From contig CANJKZ010000092.1 in NCBI GenBank assembly GCA_947471745.1, positions 2,046,001 to 2,110,000 on the forward strand: a stretch of DNA of 64,000 nucleotides, given 5' to 3'. Below are positions 42,097 through 53,070 of the stretch, in pieces. How positions within the stretch are numbered: the stretch's first letter is position 1; every line of letters begins with the position of its first letter. A model generated the notes under the pieces. The model was not told the DNA's origin and did not search any database. It saw nothing but the letters and a program-made list of their open reading frames with translations. The DNA comes from Closterium sp. Naga37s-1. Taxonomy: Eukaryota; Streptophyta; Zygnematophyceae; Desmidiales; Closteriaceae. Position numbers and translations under genes: made by a program.

Positions 42097-42796
42097 CTAG
42101 TAGCTCTTGCAGCACACGAAAGCGCCGTTCTTCTGGCAGCAGCCGCCCTTCTTGCAGCACTTGTCGCCGCCGCAGCACGGGTACTCGGGGCTCTGCGCGG
42201 TGCACGCGTACACGCGCGTGTTGGGGAAAGGGCGCAAGCAGAGAGGTAAGTTAAGCGTTGCGCACCGCGTGTCGCCACGGCGGCACGAGAGGAAAGGAAA
42301 AGGAGTGATAAGGGGACACTGAGGCATCCAGGTGAATGAATGGAGCAGGGGACAGGCGATGACGGTCGGAGGGGGGAAACGAATAAAAACAGGAGACTGA
42401 AGGGAGTCCAGATAGTGGGTCCTTTTCAGAGCAACTTACAATGCAGCACGCGCCGCCGCAGTACTCCGCCGCCGGCGAGTTGCCCGACTTGCCGGCATAG
42501 GGGCAGTAACCGGAGCCGTCGCCAGCCGCGTTACGGCGCTTCTTATGCTTCGGCTTGTACGCGCCGCCCTTGCTTCCGGTTGCTGCGCCGCTAGTTCCGG
42601 CCAGGATGCGACGCTCTACGACTTCGCTGAGATCGTCGCCGAGAAAGTCTGCGACTTCGTCGGCAGCATCGTCGAAGGTGAACTCGTCGTTCGCGATCGC
42701 CGCCTCGACGTCGGAGGCGGCGGTGCGCGCGGGCAGCAGGTGCAGCACGAGGGCCGCTGCGAGGAGCGCGAGAAGCGAGAAGCGGAGGGCGTTCAT
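42097..42796 (-). CDS. Secreted cysteine-rich peptide precursor with an RRIL site; two exons
   Basis: Exon 1 42796-42440 (119 codons), intron 42439-42193 (GTAAGT...GCAG, 247 bp, phase 0), exon 2 42192-42097 (31 codons plus stop), product 150 aa. N-terminal signal peptide (MNALRFSLLALLAAALVLHL, cleavage likely near residue 27). An acidic propeptide (28-61) is followed by RRIL (62-65), a site like the subtilase SBT6.1/S1P site of RALF precursors. A basic stretch (KPKHKKRR, 81-88) precedes a 12-Cys C-terminus: C98, C113 and five CC pairs (117/118, 125/126, 131/132, 137/138, 146/147). RALF hallmarks YISY and the four-Cys pattern are missing, so a different peptide family or defensive peptide is equally possible. 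Alternative acceptors upstream in the same open frame cannot be excluded. Confidence 0.75.
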
Positions 42797-43324
42797 CCTG
42801 TTCTATCGGCGCGGGAAAGTAGCGACTAGCTAAGCTGGAGACGACTAGCTAAGGATTGCTGTCAGGTGGCACTGATTGCTTGCTGTTGAATTATCTGATA
42901 TAATTTGAAAGCAGCGCGCCTCTTTGTATCTGACTTACAGTTCCCGGTCGAGGCGCGATGCTGCACCAGTCCGTACCGAGCTGTGGGAAAGACCACCACA
43001 CCATGTGACCCGAATTAAACGCGATTGGGCTTGTGGGTGAAACAGCGGCTCGATTGCGCTTGTCGCGAGCGTGGGCGTCGTGTGAAGTGTGTACATGTTC
43101 GTGCTGCTTCTCGTGCGGGTGAGCATTGAGAAGTGCGTGCTTGTGTGGAGAGGCGCACGCCGCTGCTTGCGTCGTGCGTCAAGAAAGAGGGTGTACATCT
43201 GGATTTTCTTGGACCACTACAGATTGCTGTTCCCGCTTTTATGAATTTTGGAGAAGGTTTTTTGTGTGTTCACATTTTATATACAAATTCCTGTCTTAGA
43301 ACTTCCAAAACTCAAAATGGGATG
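42797..43324. other. Upstream region of the cysteine-rich gene
   Basis: The minus strand has a possible TATA-like AAATTATATC (42897-42906) about 100 bp before the ATG, and a GCTAGTCG motif repeated near 42826-42849. The remainder to 43324 shows no gene. Confidence 0.35.
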
Positions 43325-43772
43325 TGTTAGAATAAGGATCTTGGAAAGAATAGGTTGCCTTAGAGATTGGTAGCGGAAGTCTTTTGGTAGTGGTAGGAAC
43401 CTTGTGCACAGTGAATGTAGATGACAAGATTGATTAAAAGAGGAAATTACACACAATAAATAAATCTAGCTAGCCATGTACTCTAACGGGTACATTCCCT
43501 TATTATAACTATTTTACAGGCATTTCTACAGTGACATTGACTCTTGCTCTTCTCCTGTTATCAGGTCGCTGCGTGTAACTGTACGGACAGTTACGCCTGT
43601 TGCCATTCCTCCCGTGTAACCGTTCGGTCCACATGGTCAACAGTCGCGACAGTTGACCTTCCAGTCCTGTATGGGCTGATCCAATACTTCTGCTGTTATT
43701 GGTTCGGTACTGGCGAGTGCGATATAGCTGCACCTTCGGGAATGCTAGATTTAATTCCCGCTTACTCCAACA
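43325..43772 (-). repeat. 3' LTR (448 bp) of copia fragment F
   Basis: On plus it starts TGTTAGAATAAGG and ends TTACTCCAACA. It lies just after the RNase H stop on minus, with the purine-rich AATGAAAGGGAG before it. Much longer than the main-family LTRs, so a different lineage. Confidence 0.7.
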
Positions 43773-43779
43773 CTCCCTT

Positions 43780-43958
43780 TCATTCCTGGAGGTGCACTAC
43801 GTGGCTCTTCTTGATGACTCCGCACAGGTCCGCGAAGTACTGGAACTTCTGATGTGGCAGTTTATTCGTCAGAAATTCAGCTACCATCTTGTCAGTTGGG
43901 CAGTAGGTGAGTTGAACCTTCCCTTTGTTGATTTCGTCCTTACCGAAGAAGTAACGGG
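43780..43958 (-). pseudogene. Copia RNase H C-terminus (fragment F)
   Basis: The minus frame reads TRYFFGKDEINKGKVQLTYCPTDKMVAEFLTNKLPHQKFQYFADLCGV and ends HLQE-stop. This matches the usual copia RNase H tail (R-F-D-I-G-L-CPT-ADFLTK-LP-KF). The upstream part is lost where the gypsy-type LTR begins at 43959. Confidence 0.8.
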
Positions 43959-44313
43959 TGTGACGAGTGCAATTGAGTGAGCGAGCGAGAATTGCACTAT
44001 CGAAGCGAAAGTACAAATGAGCGAAGGAGTGAGCGAACAATATATAGCGAAAGCCTAGCATGGTAACGGTCATGCGCGAGAATGTGGTGCGCGACGGGCC
44101 TAGCGCTGAGGTTGGGAAATGTCGAGGCGGAGGACCGGAGCGCGGGTTACCAATTGAACCGTGAGGTTGGGTCGCGAGGTGTATAGTGGCGGGAGCAATG
44201 GTCGAGACGAGTGTCGCGAGCGGGTAACGTTTCACTGTTGGGTGCCTTTAGCGGGAACCGTCGTATACGCGGCAAGCAGGGGCGCGAAGTAAGGAAAACA
44301 AATTTTCATTACA
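43959..44313 (-). repeat. Lone gypsy-type LTR, diverged copy of the element II LTR
   Basis: 355 bp, TGTGACGAGTGCAATTGAG...TTCATTACA, alignable along its length to the LTRs at 34210 and 39423 (shared GCGAAAG, GGTAACGG, GAACCGTGAGGTT and GTAAGGAAAA blocks) but with many changes. No convincing target duplication. Orientation follows element II. 44314-44357 is unassigned. Confidence 0.8.
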
Positions 44314-44357
44314 CAGGGCGATGCGTTTCTTGCGGTTGACGAAGCCGGGCTTGTTCG

Positions 44358-44489
44358 TGTCAAACTTATATACTGCATGTTGTGTAGGCTGTAGTGGGGT
44401 AGCCCATATGGGGTACAACCCAATTAGGGTTTGGTACTTGTACTCCTGCATTGTGCTAGTTCATTCATTCTCGTTCATTCTTCTGACAT
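44358..44489 (+). repeat. 5' LTR of element G
   Basis: 132 bp, TGTCAAACTT...CTTCTGACA, with family core GGCTGTAGTGGGGTA and ATGGGGTACAA. The primer site TGGTTTCAGAGC follows. Confidence 0.88.
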
Positions 44490-44504
44490 GGTTTCAGAGC
44501 AGGT

Positions 44505-45379
44505 CCTCTCGTAGGACCGTTTTTTTTAGGGCCCACCGAATCGCGCTACCCCACGAGTCGCGCCGCCCTGTTAGTGCCGCGCTGCCCTGTCCTGCCCTGT
44601 GTCGCGCTGCCCGCGCGCCGCGCGCCGCCGCGTCGCCCTGCCCGCCGCCGCGCGCCACCGCGTCGCCCTGCCCGCGCGCCGCTCGCCGCGCCGCGCCGCC
44701 CTGCCCGCGCGCCCTGCTCTGCCCGCGCGCCGCTCGCCGTCGCGCCGCCCTGCCCGCGCGCTGTTCGCTGTCGCGCGCCCTGCCCTGCTCGCGCGCCGCT
44801 CGTCGCCGCGCCGCGCCGCTCTGCCCGCGCGCTGCTCGCTGCCGCGCGCCCTGCCTTGCCCGCGCGCCCTGCCCTGCCCGCGCGCTGCTCGCCGCCGCGC
44901 GCCCTGCCCTGCCCGCGCACCGCTCGCCGCCGTGCGCCCTGCCCTGCCCGCGCGCCGCTCGCCGCCGCGCGCCCTGCCTTGCCCGCGCGTCGCTCGCCGC
45001 CACGCGCCCTCCTCTGCCCGCGCGCCGCTCGCCGCCGCGCCACCCTGCCCTGCCCTCGCGCCGCTCGCTGCCGCGCCGCACTGCCCTGCCCGCGCGCCGT
45101 TCGCTGCCGCACCGCCCTGCCCTGCCCGCGCGCCGCTCGCCGCCGCGCCGCCCTGCTCTGCCCGCGCGCTGCTCGCCGCCGCGCCGCCCTTCCCTGCTTG
45201 CGAGCCGCCCTACTAGCCGCCGCCCGGCCCTTCCCTGCCTGTGCGCCGCCCTGCTGGCCGCCGCCCTGCCTTGCCAATTGCGCCGCCCTACTCTGGCCGT
45301 GCGCCGCCCTACTCTGGCCGCGCGCCGCCCTTCCCTGACCGTGTGCCGCCCCAACCTACCCTAGTGCCAGCTCGCCGCC
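44505..45379 (+). repeat. Leader of element G with 35-bp tandem repeats
   Basis: GC-rich units (GCCCGCGCGCCGCTCGCCGC) repeat with a 35-bp period (44911, 44946, 44981) and variants. The long Ala/Arg/Pro ORFs on both strands are by-products of this composition. Confidence 0.75.
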
Positions 45380-47721
45380 TTGCCTTCCATGCGTGCTGCC
45401 GTGCTGGTCGCACATCTCCTTCCTTTGCCCGCTATGACGTCTCTTCGTGGTAGCGGTGGGAGTGGTGGCGGCGGTGGTGGCAGCAGTGGGAGTGGTGGCG
45501 GCGGCCGTGGTGGCAGTCTTGGTGGAGCTGTTCGGTGGGGAGTTTCTGGCGGTGGCCAGATGCAGCTCCAGCGACGTCCGCGCGAGTCCCTCACGCCCCA
45601 GCAGCTTCGTGAGTGGTACGCTTGTTGGAGTAGTGGCGGCGGCCGTAGTGGCAGTCGCCGTGGAGCTGTTCAGTCGGGAGTTTCTGGCGGTGGCCAGATG
45701 CAGCTGCAGCGGCGTCCGCGCGAGACCCTTACGCCCCAGCAGCTTCGTGAGTGGTACGCTCAGCGTGGGGCGTCTCGGAGTACTGGTCGCTGCCCGTACG
45801 TCATTCGCACAGGTGATCGGGATGGTCAAGTTTGCGGGACAGGTGGTCACACACAGTCTCGCTGCTTCGCCTGTCTGAGCGACGCCTGGCGTGCAGAGTT
45901 TGGCGACGCGGCTGAGCTCCCCCGCTGGCTGGAGCTGCTTAGGCAGAGGGTGGATATCTTCGCTCTTGACTATGATGCTATCCTCACTGCCATGTATGCA
46001 TTGACAATTAGTGCTGAGGGTGACTGTTACTTGTGTGTGTCGCCCGACCCAGGTATAGAGGCAGCTGCTCTAGGTGCTAGTGAGTCTGCAGCTCTAGGTG
46101 CTAGTGAGTCTGCTCTCTCTGGTACTGCGCCTGCTGCGGCCTTGCACACCTTCACGCTTGACTCAGGTGCTTCCCGCTGTTCCTTTCGCGACAGTACCAC
46201 AGTCACACCACTCCCTGCACCTGTTGCAGTCTCTCTGGCTGACCCCTCTGGGGGCCCAGTTCTTGCACGTTCCTCCACTGTTCTCCCGTGTTCGGCGGTT
46301 CCGTCTGGCTCACTGTCAGGTCCTCACCTCCCCTCGTTCTCTACGAACTTGGTGAGCAACGCCGTCCTTCAGGATGAGTGGGTTGATACCTTCACCCCTG
46401 CAGGACAGCGTGTGGCGATCTGTACGTGCTCCCGGACTGGCCATCACCTGGCCACATTCACCCGTCGGCCTGGGTCGAGTCTGTACACACTGACTACTGA
46501 GCCTCCCCAGGTAGCTGCGTCTGCGTCAGGTCAGCTAGCGGCCCCCTGCTCGTGTCGCGCCCTGTCGCACCGGACGCTCCTTTGGCACCACCGCCTTGGT
46601 CACCCCTCCGTGTCACGCCTCCGTGGCATGCACTCCCGTCTCCTTGTCTCTGGTCTTCCCAGGTCTCTGCCTCCCCTCCCACCCTCGCCTGCCCCTCCCT
46701 GCCTTCCCTGTGTCGAGGGGCGGCAGCGCGCCGCTCCTCACTCCTCCTCGTTTCCCCCGACGACTGCTCCCCTGCAGACTCTCCGCATGGACGTGTGGGG
46801 CCCAGCCCGCATCCGTGGACAGGGTCGCGAGCGCTACTTTCTGCTGGTTGTTGACGACTACTCGCGTTACACCACGGTCTTCCCCTTGCGCACCAAGGGG
46901 GAGGTCCCTGATGTTTTGATCCCTTGGATCCGCGCTGTCCGTCTCCAGCTCCGCGAGCGGTTCCACACGGACCTTCCAGTCCTGCGTCTGCACTCTGACA
47001 GAGGTGGTGAGTTTTCCTCCGACCTCTTGCGGAACTTTTGTCGTGGGGAGGGCATTCGCCAGTCGTTCACGCTTCCGGCCTCTCCCCAGCAGAATGGGGT
47101 TGCTGAGCGCGGCATTGGCTTAGTCATGGAGGTCGCTCGTACCTCCATGATCCATGCGGCTGCCCCCCATTTTCTGTGGCCGTTTGCGGTCCGGTACGCT
47201 GCGCATCAGCTCAACCTCTGGCCCCGTGTCTCCTTGCCGGAGACCTCGCCTACACTGCGTTGGACGGGGAAGGTTGGGGATGCGTCGGTGTTCCGGGTCT
47301 GGGGCTCTCGTGCCTTTGTCCGCGATACGTCCGCGGACAAGCTCTCCTCCCGCGCCATTCCCTGCGTCTTCCTTGGCTTTCCCCCTGACGCGCCTGGCTT
47401 GAAGTTCTACCACCCCACCTCGCGCCGTATCCTGCCCTCTCAGGACGTCACGTTTGACGAGTTGGTACCCTTTTACCGTCTCTTCCCATACCGCACTGCG
47501 CCTCTCCCCCCCCCCGCCGCTCTTCCTCGCGCCAGGTCCTCCTCCGGTAGACCCCCTCCCCCCTCAGGTCCTGCTCCCTCAGCTGTGTCTCAGGTAGACC
47601 CTGTCGAGCCTGTCAAGGTCGCTATCGACTCTGGTGCTGCTGGGGGTGGTGCTGCTAGGTGTGTTGCGTCTGGGGGTGCTGAGCCTGAGCGTGCGGAGCC
47701 GGGGGGTGCTGAAGGTGTTGT
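45380..47721 (+). pseudogene. Truncated copia gag-protease-integrase of element G
   Basis: The frame is open but lacks the gag N-terminus (MATPSVLAFDAEGRA...) seen in C1, D and H, and joins the leader at a short glycine-rich stretch. A 138-bp in-frame duplication (units start at 45501 and 45639) repeats GGGQMQLQRRPRE and LTPQQLREWYA. The knuckle CPYVIRTGDRDGQVC-GTGGHTQSRC is C-X13-C-X4-H-X4-C. Protease LDSGASRCSF; integrase HHRLGH, CLPC, MDVWGP, HSDRGGEF, GVAERGIG. The hinge stops at about 47721; RT is absent. It is not capable of autonomous transposition. Confidence 0.88.
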
Positions 47722-48384
47722 AGCCCGAGGGACACAAGTGGACGGAAATGGAGGGGACCATCACTTACCTTTTACAATGTGATGATGAGGGGCTGCTGTT
47801 TGAGGGAGGAGAGGAGAGTCTTGAGCTTGTGGGGTGCGTTGACGCCTCACATGCATCAGATAAGAAGACTGGGAGGGGAGCCTATGGCTACGTCTATCTC
47901 CTTGGTGGAACGGCAATCATGTGGCAGGCCAAGAAACTCACCGACATCGCTCTGTCCAGCGCGGAGGCTAAATATATGGCGCTGTTCTATGCATTCCAAG
48001 AGGGTGTGTGGCTGAGGCGCCTACTTCAAGAGATGGGGGTTAAAGTGGAAGGGCCTACAACTATCAAATCAGACAACAAATCTGCATTCGATCTGGCAAG
48101 AAACGACAATTGGCATGGCCGCACCAAACACATGAATGTGAAGTACCATTGGGTACGGGAACAACTCCAGAAAAAGGCATTCACCTTCGTGCACGTGCGA
48201 ACACAGGAGCAGCCAGCGGATTTCCAATTAAGGTGCTGCCAAAAGCAAACTCTGAGCATTGCAAGTACCTTGTCGGCATGCGCACCTTCAAGGACTTGCA
48301 GGGGAGCAGCAGAGCAGCAACACGAGACGCCACACCACTTGAAGGATGGGTAAGGCAAGAAAAGCACAAGGCTGGTTACATTCG
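47722..48384 (+). pseudogene. Copia RNase H fragment of a third lineage
   Basis: Frame KWTEMEGTITYLLQCDDEG, then LVGCVDASHASDKKTGRGAYG, LSSAEAKYMALFYAFQEGVWLRRLL, IKSDNKSAFDLARN, RTKHMNVKYHWVREQL and QEQPAD. A frameshift at about 48215 follows, then KVLPKANSEHCKYLVGM. It carries the RNase H catalytic order D (VDAS), E (SAEAKY) and D (SDNKSA). Joined directly to the truncated hinge of G upstream, and merging into the satellite after about 48384. Confidence 0.85.
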
Positions 48385-48917
48385 GCAAACAGGCCAGTTG
48401 GTCCAACCGGTCCATTGGACCAACAGGCCAGTTGGTCGAACCGGTCCATTGGACCAACAGGCCAGTTGGTCCAACCGGTCCATTGGACAAACATGCCAGT
48501 TGGTCCAACCGGTCCATTGGACCAACAGGCCAGTTGGTCCAACCGGCCCATTCCACCAACAGGCAAGTTGGTCCAACCGGTCCATTGGACCAATAGGCCA
48601 GTTAGTCGAACGGGTCCATTAGACCAACAGGCTAGTTGGTCGAACCGGTCCATTTGGCCAACAGGCCAGTTGGTCCAACCGATCCATTGGACCAACAGGC
48701 CAGTTGGTCCAACCGGTCCATTCGGCCAACAGGCAAGTTGGTCCAACCGATCCATTGGACCAACAGGCCAGTTGGTCCAACCGGTCCATTCGGCCAACAG
48801 GCAAGTTGGTCCAACCGGTCCATTGGACCAAAAGGCCAGTTGGTCGAACCGGTCCATTGGACCAACAGGACAGTTGGTCGAACCGGCCCATTCGGCCAAC
48901 AGGCCAGTTGGTCCAAC
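48385..48917. repeat. 34-bp satellite array, block 1
   Basis: About 16 imperfect units. Consensus in four parts: TTGGTCCAA, CCGGTCCA, TTGGACCAA, CAGGCCAG (9+8+9+8 bp). Ends where the non-autonomous LTR element is inserted. Confidence 0.95.
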
Positions 48918-49127
48918 TGTTAGAATAGTAGATTAAGTGAACACTAGGGTTTGGGGTAGGAGGAGACTTGAGAGAAACATATGTCGAGAGAGTTTAGCCA
49001 AAGAGGAAGAATTCACTATTGAGCGAGGTACAAGTAGTAAACAAAGCATGCAAAGAAGGTGCACCACCAACAGTTTATAATAACTACACTAACTACAGCT
49101 ACAGGCAGTTACATATATATTCTAACA
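48918..49127 (-). repeat. 3' LTR of the non-autonomous element
   Basis: 210 bp; contains GGAGGAGACTT where the partner has GGAGACTT. Confidence 0.88.
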
Positions 49128-50148
49128 CTCCCCCATAACTGCCTGCAGCAGGAGTTTGTGCAGCAACACATCCTGGATGGGTACACCACGAACAGAGAAA
49201 ACAGCATCAGCAGGCAAGAGCAGTGGCAACCGGTGCAGTGGTGGCAGATTCAGCTACACCAACCCCTCAGCCAAGGTAGAAGCAACAGACAAAGGTGCAT
49301 GTGGCGGCAGGTCGCCTGGAAAGCGGGTGCGTGCGGTGGCACCGTGCGGCGGCACAGCAGGGCTCAACGGCAGCACCTGCCGCTCAACAGCAGAAGACAG
49401 CAGAAGAAACAGCAGGTGGAGGCAGGGGCGGCAGCAGGAGGTGCCACGGTAGCAGCGGGCGGCAGCTGCAGATGCCTAGCTGACTTCCGCTACCGTCTCA
49501 CCCACCCCCCCACGGCAGCACACGCGACAGTGAGAGAGAGAGGAGGAGGGGCGGCTGCTGGCTTGGCAGAATCTCTCTCTCCACTCCCTCACAATCTCCC
49601 CCATTCCCCTCACCCTCCCCCCGCAACCTCTTCCCCCCCTCACGGCGGACCCCGCTGAAGGGAGGGGAAGGACGGGCTGCAGGCAACTCACACCCGCCAC
49701 CCCCACATCCCCCCCCCCCCCCCCCCCCCCCCCCCCCACGGCGGAAGCTGAGGAAGGGAAGGGGGGGGCGGCGTTAGCTGCTGCTGGCGCTGGCGTCGTC
49801 GCTGGCGCTCGCGCAGGTGCTGGCGACGGTCGTACGAAGCTGCGCGCAGCAATGCGCGGCCGTACGCAGCTGCGCGCGGCTGCTGTTGTGTTCGTGACAG
49901 AACGGGGCGGGGCAAGCGATGCGCGCGACGAGCAGGGCGCAACGGGCGCGACGGGGAGACGAAACGAGGCCGCATCTGACGCCGTCGCGCAGCTAGCCGC
50001 TGAGACCGTTTTGACGGTCGCGACCGTTGCAACCGTCGTAACTACGGCCGCGACGGGGGGCGTGACGAGCGCCATGAGCGGGGGGATACGTGGTGGGCCC
50101 ATGGGGAAAAAAAAAATAGGTCTTAGGACGACCTAGCTCTAAATACCA
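49128..50148 (-). other. Internal region of the non-autonomous element
   Basis: No recognisable gag, protease, RT or integrase. A minus ORF (50102-49476, 208 aa) begins MGPPRIPPLMALVTPP soon after the primer site, but is low-complexity Ala/Pro/Ser/Gly and may be chance. It includes a homopolymer C run on plus (about 49711-49737). Confidence 0.55.
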
Positions 50149-50355
50149 TGTTAGAATAGTAGATTAAGTGAACACTAGGGTTTGGGGTAGGAGACTTGAG
50201 AGAAACATATGTCGAGAGAGTTTAGCCAAAGAGGAAGAATTCACTATTGAGCGAGGTACAAGTAGTAAACAAAGCATGCAAAGAAGGTGCACCACCAACA
50301 GTTTATAAAAACTACACTAACTACAGCTACAGGCAGTTACAGATATATTCTAACA
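50149..50355 (-). repeat. 5' LTR of the non-autonomous element
   Basis: 207 bp; primer site directly on its left (minus-strand downstream) side. Confidence 0.88.
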
Positions 50356-52941
50356 CCAAGCGGTCCATTGGACAACCAGGCCAGTTGGTCCAACCGGTCC
50401 ATTCGACCAACACGCAAGTTGGTCCAACCGGTCCATTGGACCAACATGCAAGTTGGTCCAACCGGTCCATTGGACCAACAGGCCAGTTGGTCCAACCAGT
50501 CCATTGGACCAAAAGGCCAGTTGGTCCAACCGGTCTATTTGGGACAACAGGCCAGTTGGTCCAACCGGTCCATTGGGACAACAGGCCAGTTGGTCCAACC
50601 GGTCCATTGGGACAACAGGCCAGTTGGTCCAACCGGTCCATTGGGCCAACAGGCCAGTTGGTCCAACCGGTCCATTGGGCCAACAAGCCAGTTGGTCCAA
50701 CTGGTCCATTCGGCCAACAGGCCAGTTGGTCCAACCGGTCCATTGGACCAACAGGCCAGTTGGTCGAACTGGTCCATGGGACCAATAGGCCAGTTGGTCT
50801 AACCGATCCATTGGACCAACAGGCCAGTTGGTCCAACCGGTCCATTCAACCAACTTGCCAGTTGGTCGCACTGGTCCAAGTTGGTCCAACCGGTCCATTG
50901 GACGAATAGGCCTGTTGGTCGAACTGGTCCATTGGACTAATAGGCCAGTTGGTCGAACCGGTCCATTTGACCAACAGGCCAGTTGGTCCAACCGGTCCAT
51001 TGGATCAAAAGGCCAGTTGGTCCAACCGGTCCATTGGGACAACAGGCCAGTTGGTCCAACCGGTCCATTGGGACAACAGGCCAGTTGGTCCAACCGGTCC
51101 ATTGGGCCAACAGGCCAGTTGGTCCAACCGGTCCATTCGGCCAACAGGCCAGCTGCTCCAACCGGTCCATTGGACCAACTGGCCAGTTGGTCGAACTGGT
51201 CCATGGGACCAACAGGCCAGTTGGTCTAACCGATCCATTGGACCAACAGGCCAGTTGGTCCAACCGGTCCATTCAACCAACTTGCCAGTTGGTCGCACTG
51301 GTCCAAGTTGGTCCAACCGGTCCATCGGACCAATAGGCCAGTTGGTCGAACTGGTCCATTGGACCAATAGGCCAGTTGGTCGAACCGGTCCATTTGACCG
51401 ACAGGCCAGTTGGTCTAACCGATCCATTGGACCAACAGGCCTGTTGGTCCAACCAGTCTATTCGGCCAACACGCAAGTTGGTCCAACCGGTCCATTGGAC
51501 CAAAAGGCCAGTTGGTCCAACAGGTCCATTGGACCAACAGGCCAGTTGGTCGAACCGGTACATTCGAACAACAGGCCAGTTGGTCTAACCGGTCCATTGG
51601 ACAACCAGGCCAGTTGGTCCAACCGGTCCATTCATCCAACAGGCAAGTTGGTCCAACCGGTCCATTGGACCAACACGCAAGTTGGTACAACCGGTCCATT
51701 GGACCAATAGGCCAGTTGGTCCAATCGGACCATTGGACCAAAAGGCCAGTTGGTCCAACCGGTCCATTGGACCAATAGGCCAGTTGGTCGAACCAGTCCA
51801 TTGGACCAACAGGCTAGTTGGTCGAACCCGTACATTTAGCCAACAGGCCAGTTGGTCTAACTGGTCCATTGGACCAACAGGACAGTTGGTCCAACCGGTC
51901 CATTCGGCCAACAGGCAAGTTGGTCCAACCGGTCCATTGGACCAACATGCAAGTTGGTCCAACCGGTCCATTCGACCAACAGGCCAGTTGGTCCAACTGG
52001 TCCATTGGACCAAATTTTTTATTGGTCCAACCGGTCCATTTGGCCAACAAGACAGTTGGTCCAACCGGTCCATTGGGACAACATGCCAGTTGGTCTAACC
52101 AGTCCATTCGGCCAATAGGCCAGTTGGTCTAACTGGTCCATTGGGCCAACAGGCCAGTTGGTGCAACCGGTCCTTTGGGCCAACAGGCCAGTTGGTCCAA
52201 CCGGTCCAATGGGCCAACAGGCCTGTTGGTCCAACCGGTCCATTGGACCAACAGGCCAGTTGGTCTAACCAGCCCATTTGGCGAACATGCCAGTTGGTCC
52301 AACCGGTCCCTTGGACCAACAAGCCAGTTGGTCCAACCGGTGCATTCGGGCAACAGGCCAGTTGGTCCAACCGGTCCATTGGACCAACAGGCTAGTTGGT
52401 CCATCCGGTCCATTGGGCCATCAGGCCAGTTGGTCTAACCGGTCCATTGGACCAATAGGCCAGTTGGTCGAACTGGTCCATTGGACCAACAGAACAGTTG
52501 GTCGAACCGGTCCATTCGGCCAACAGGCCAGTTGGTCCAACCAGTCCTTTGGACAACCGGGCGAGTTGGTCCAACCGGTCCATTCGGCCAACAGGCAAGT
52601 TGGTCCAACCGGTCCATTGGACCAACATGCAAGTTGGTCGAACCGATCCATTGGACAAACCGGCCAGTTGGTCCAACCGGTCTCTTTGGCCAACAGGCCA
52701 GTTGGTCCAACCGGTCCATTGGGCCAACAGGCCAGTTGGTCCAACCGGTCCATTCGGCCAACAGGCCAGTTGGTCCAACCGGTCCGTTGGACCAACATGC
52801 CGGTTGGTCGAATTGGTCCATTGGACCAACAGGCCAGTTGGTGTAACCGATCCATTAAACCAACAGGTTAGTTGGTCCAACCGGTCCATTCAACCAACTT
52901 GCCAGTTGGTGGCACTGGTCCAAGTTGGTCCAACCGGTCCA
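50356..52941. repeat. 34-bp satellite array, block 2
   Basis: About 76 units continuing block 1 in register across the inserted element. A truncated variant (GGTCGCACTGGTCCAAGTTGG) recurs at about 50863, 51286 and, as GGTGGCACTGG, 52909, which marks higher-order copying. Confidence 0.95.
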
Positions 52942-53070
52942 TGTCAGAACATTATAGCTCATGCATATTGTGTAGGCTATAGTGGGGTAGCCCATAAGGG
53001 GTACAACCCAATTAGGGTTATTACTTGTACTCAATTCATTCATAGTTCATTCATTCCTTGTTTCTTCTCA
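52942..53070 (+). repeat. 5' LTR of H
   Basis: 129 bp, TGTCAGAACA...TTTCTTCTCA. Confidence 0.95.

Larger units (their letters stand above)
44358..47721 (+). mobile_element. Copia element G, 5' LTR to integrase-hinge, 3' end lost
   Basis: LTR 44358-44489 (132 bp), primer site TGGTTTCAGAGCAGG (44490), leader with 35-bp repeats, gag lacking its N-terminal part, protease and integrase. It ends abruptly in the hinge at about 47721, where an RNase H fragment of another lineage begins. Candidate left target sequence GTTCG (44353-44357), partner missing. Confidence 0.85.
48918..50355 (-). mobile_element. Non-autonomous LTR element (1.44 kb) inserted in the satellite
   Basis: LTRs 48918-49127 (210 bp) and 50149-50355 (207 bp), TGTTAGAATAG...TATTCTAACA, nearly identical apart from a 3-bp GGA indel and a few changes. 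Flanks CCAAC (48913-48917) and CCAAG (50356-50360) are a 4/5 target duplication within a satellite unit. On minus a primer site (TGGTATTTAGAGC, 50136-50148) and a polypurine tract (TTATGGGGGAG, 49128-49138) are present, but no gag-pol domain: a TRIM/LARD-type element. Confidence 0.88.

Noticed and set aside
44494..45364. Overlapping 250-350 codon ORFs on both strands in the leader of element G
   Set aside because: All are composed of Ala, Arg, Pro, Gly and Cys and follow a 35-bp repeat; no domain, no conservation with sister elements.
48385..48918. A CRISPR-like array at the 34-bp repeats
   Set aside because: Repeats are adjoining with no unique spacers, the region carries eukaryotic LTR elements, and no cas genes exist. 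The resemblance of a 34-bp unit with an 8-bp centre to lox-type sites is also taken as coincidence, since no recombinase is nearby.
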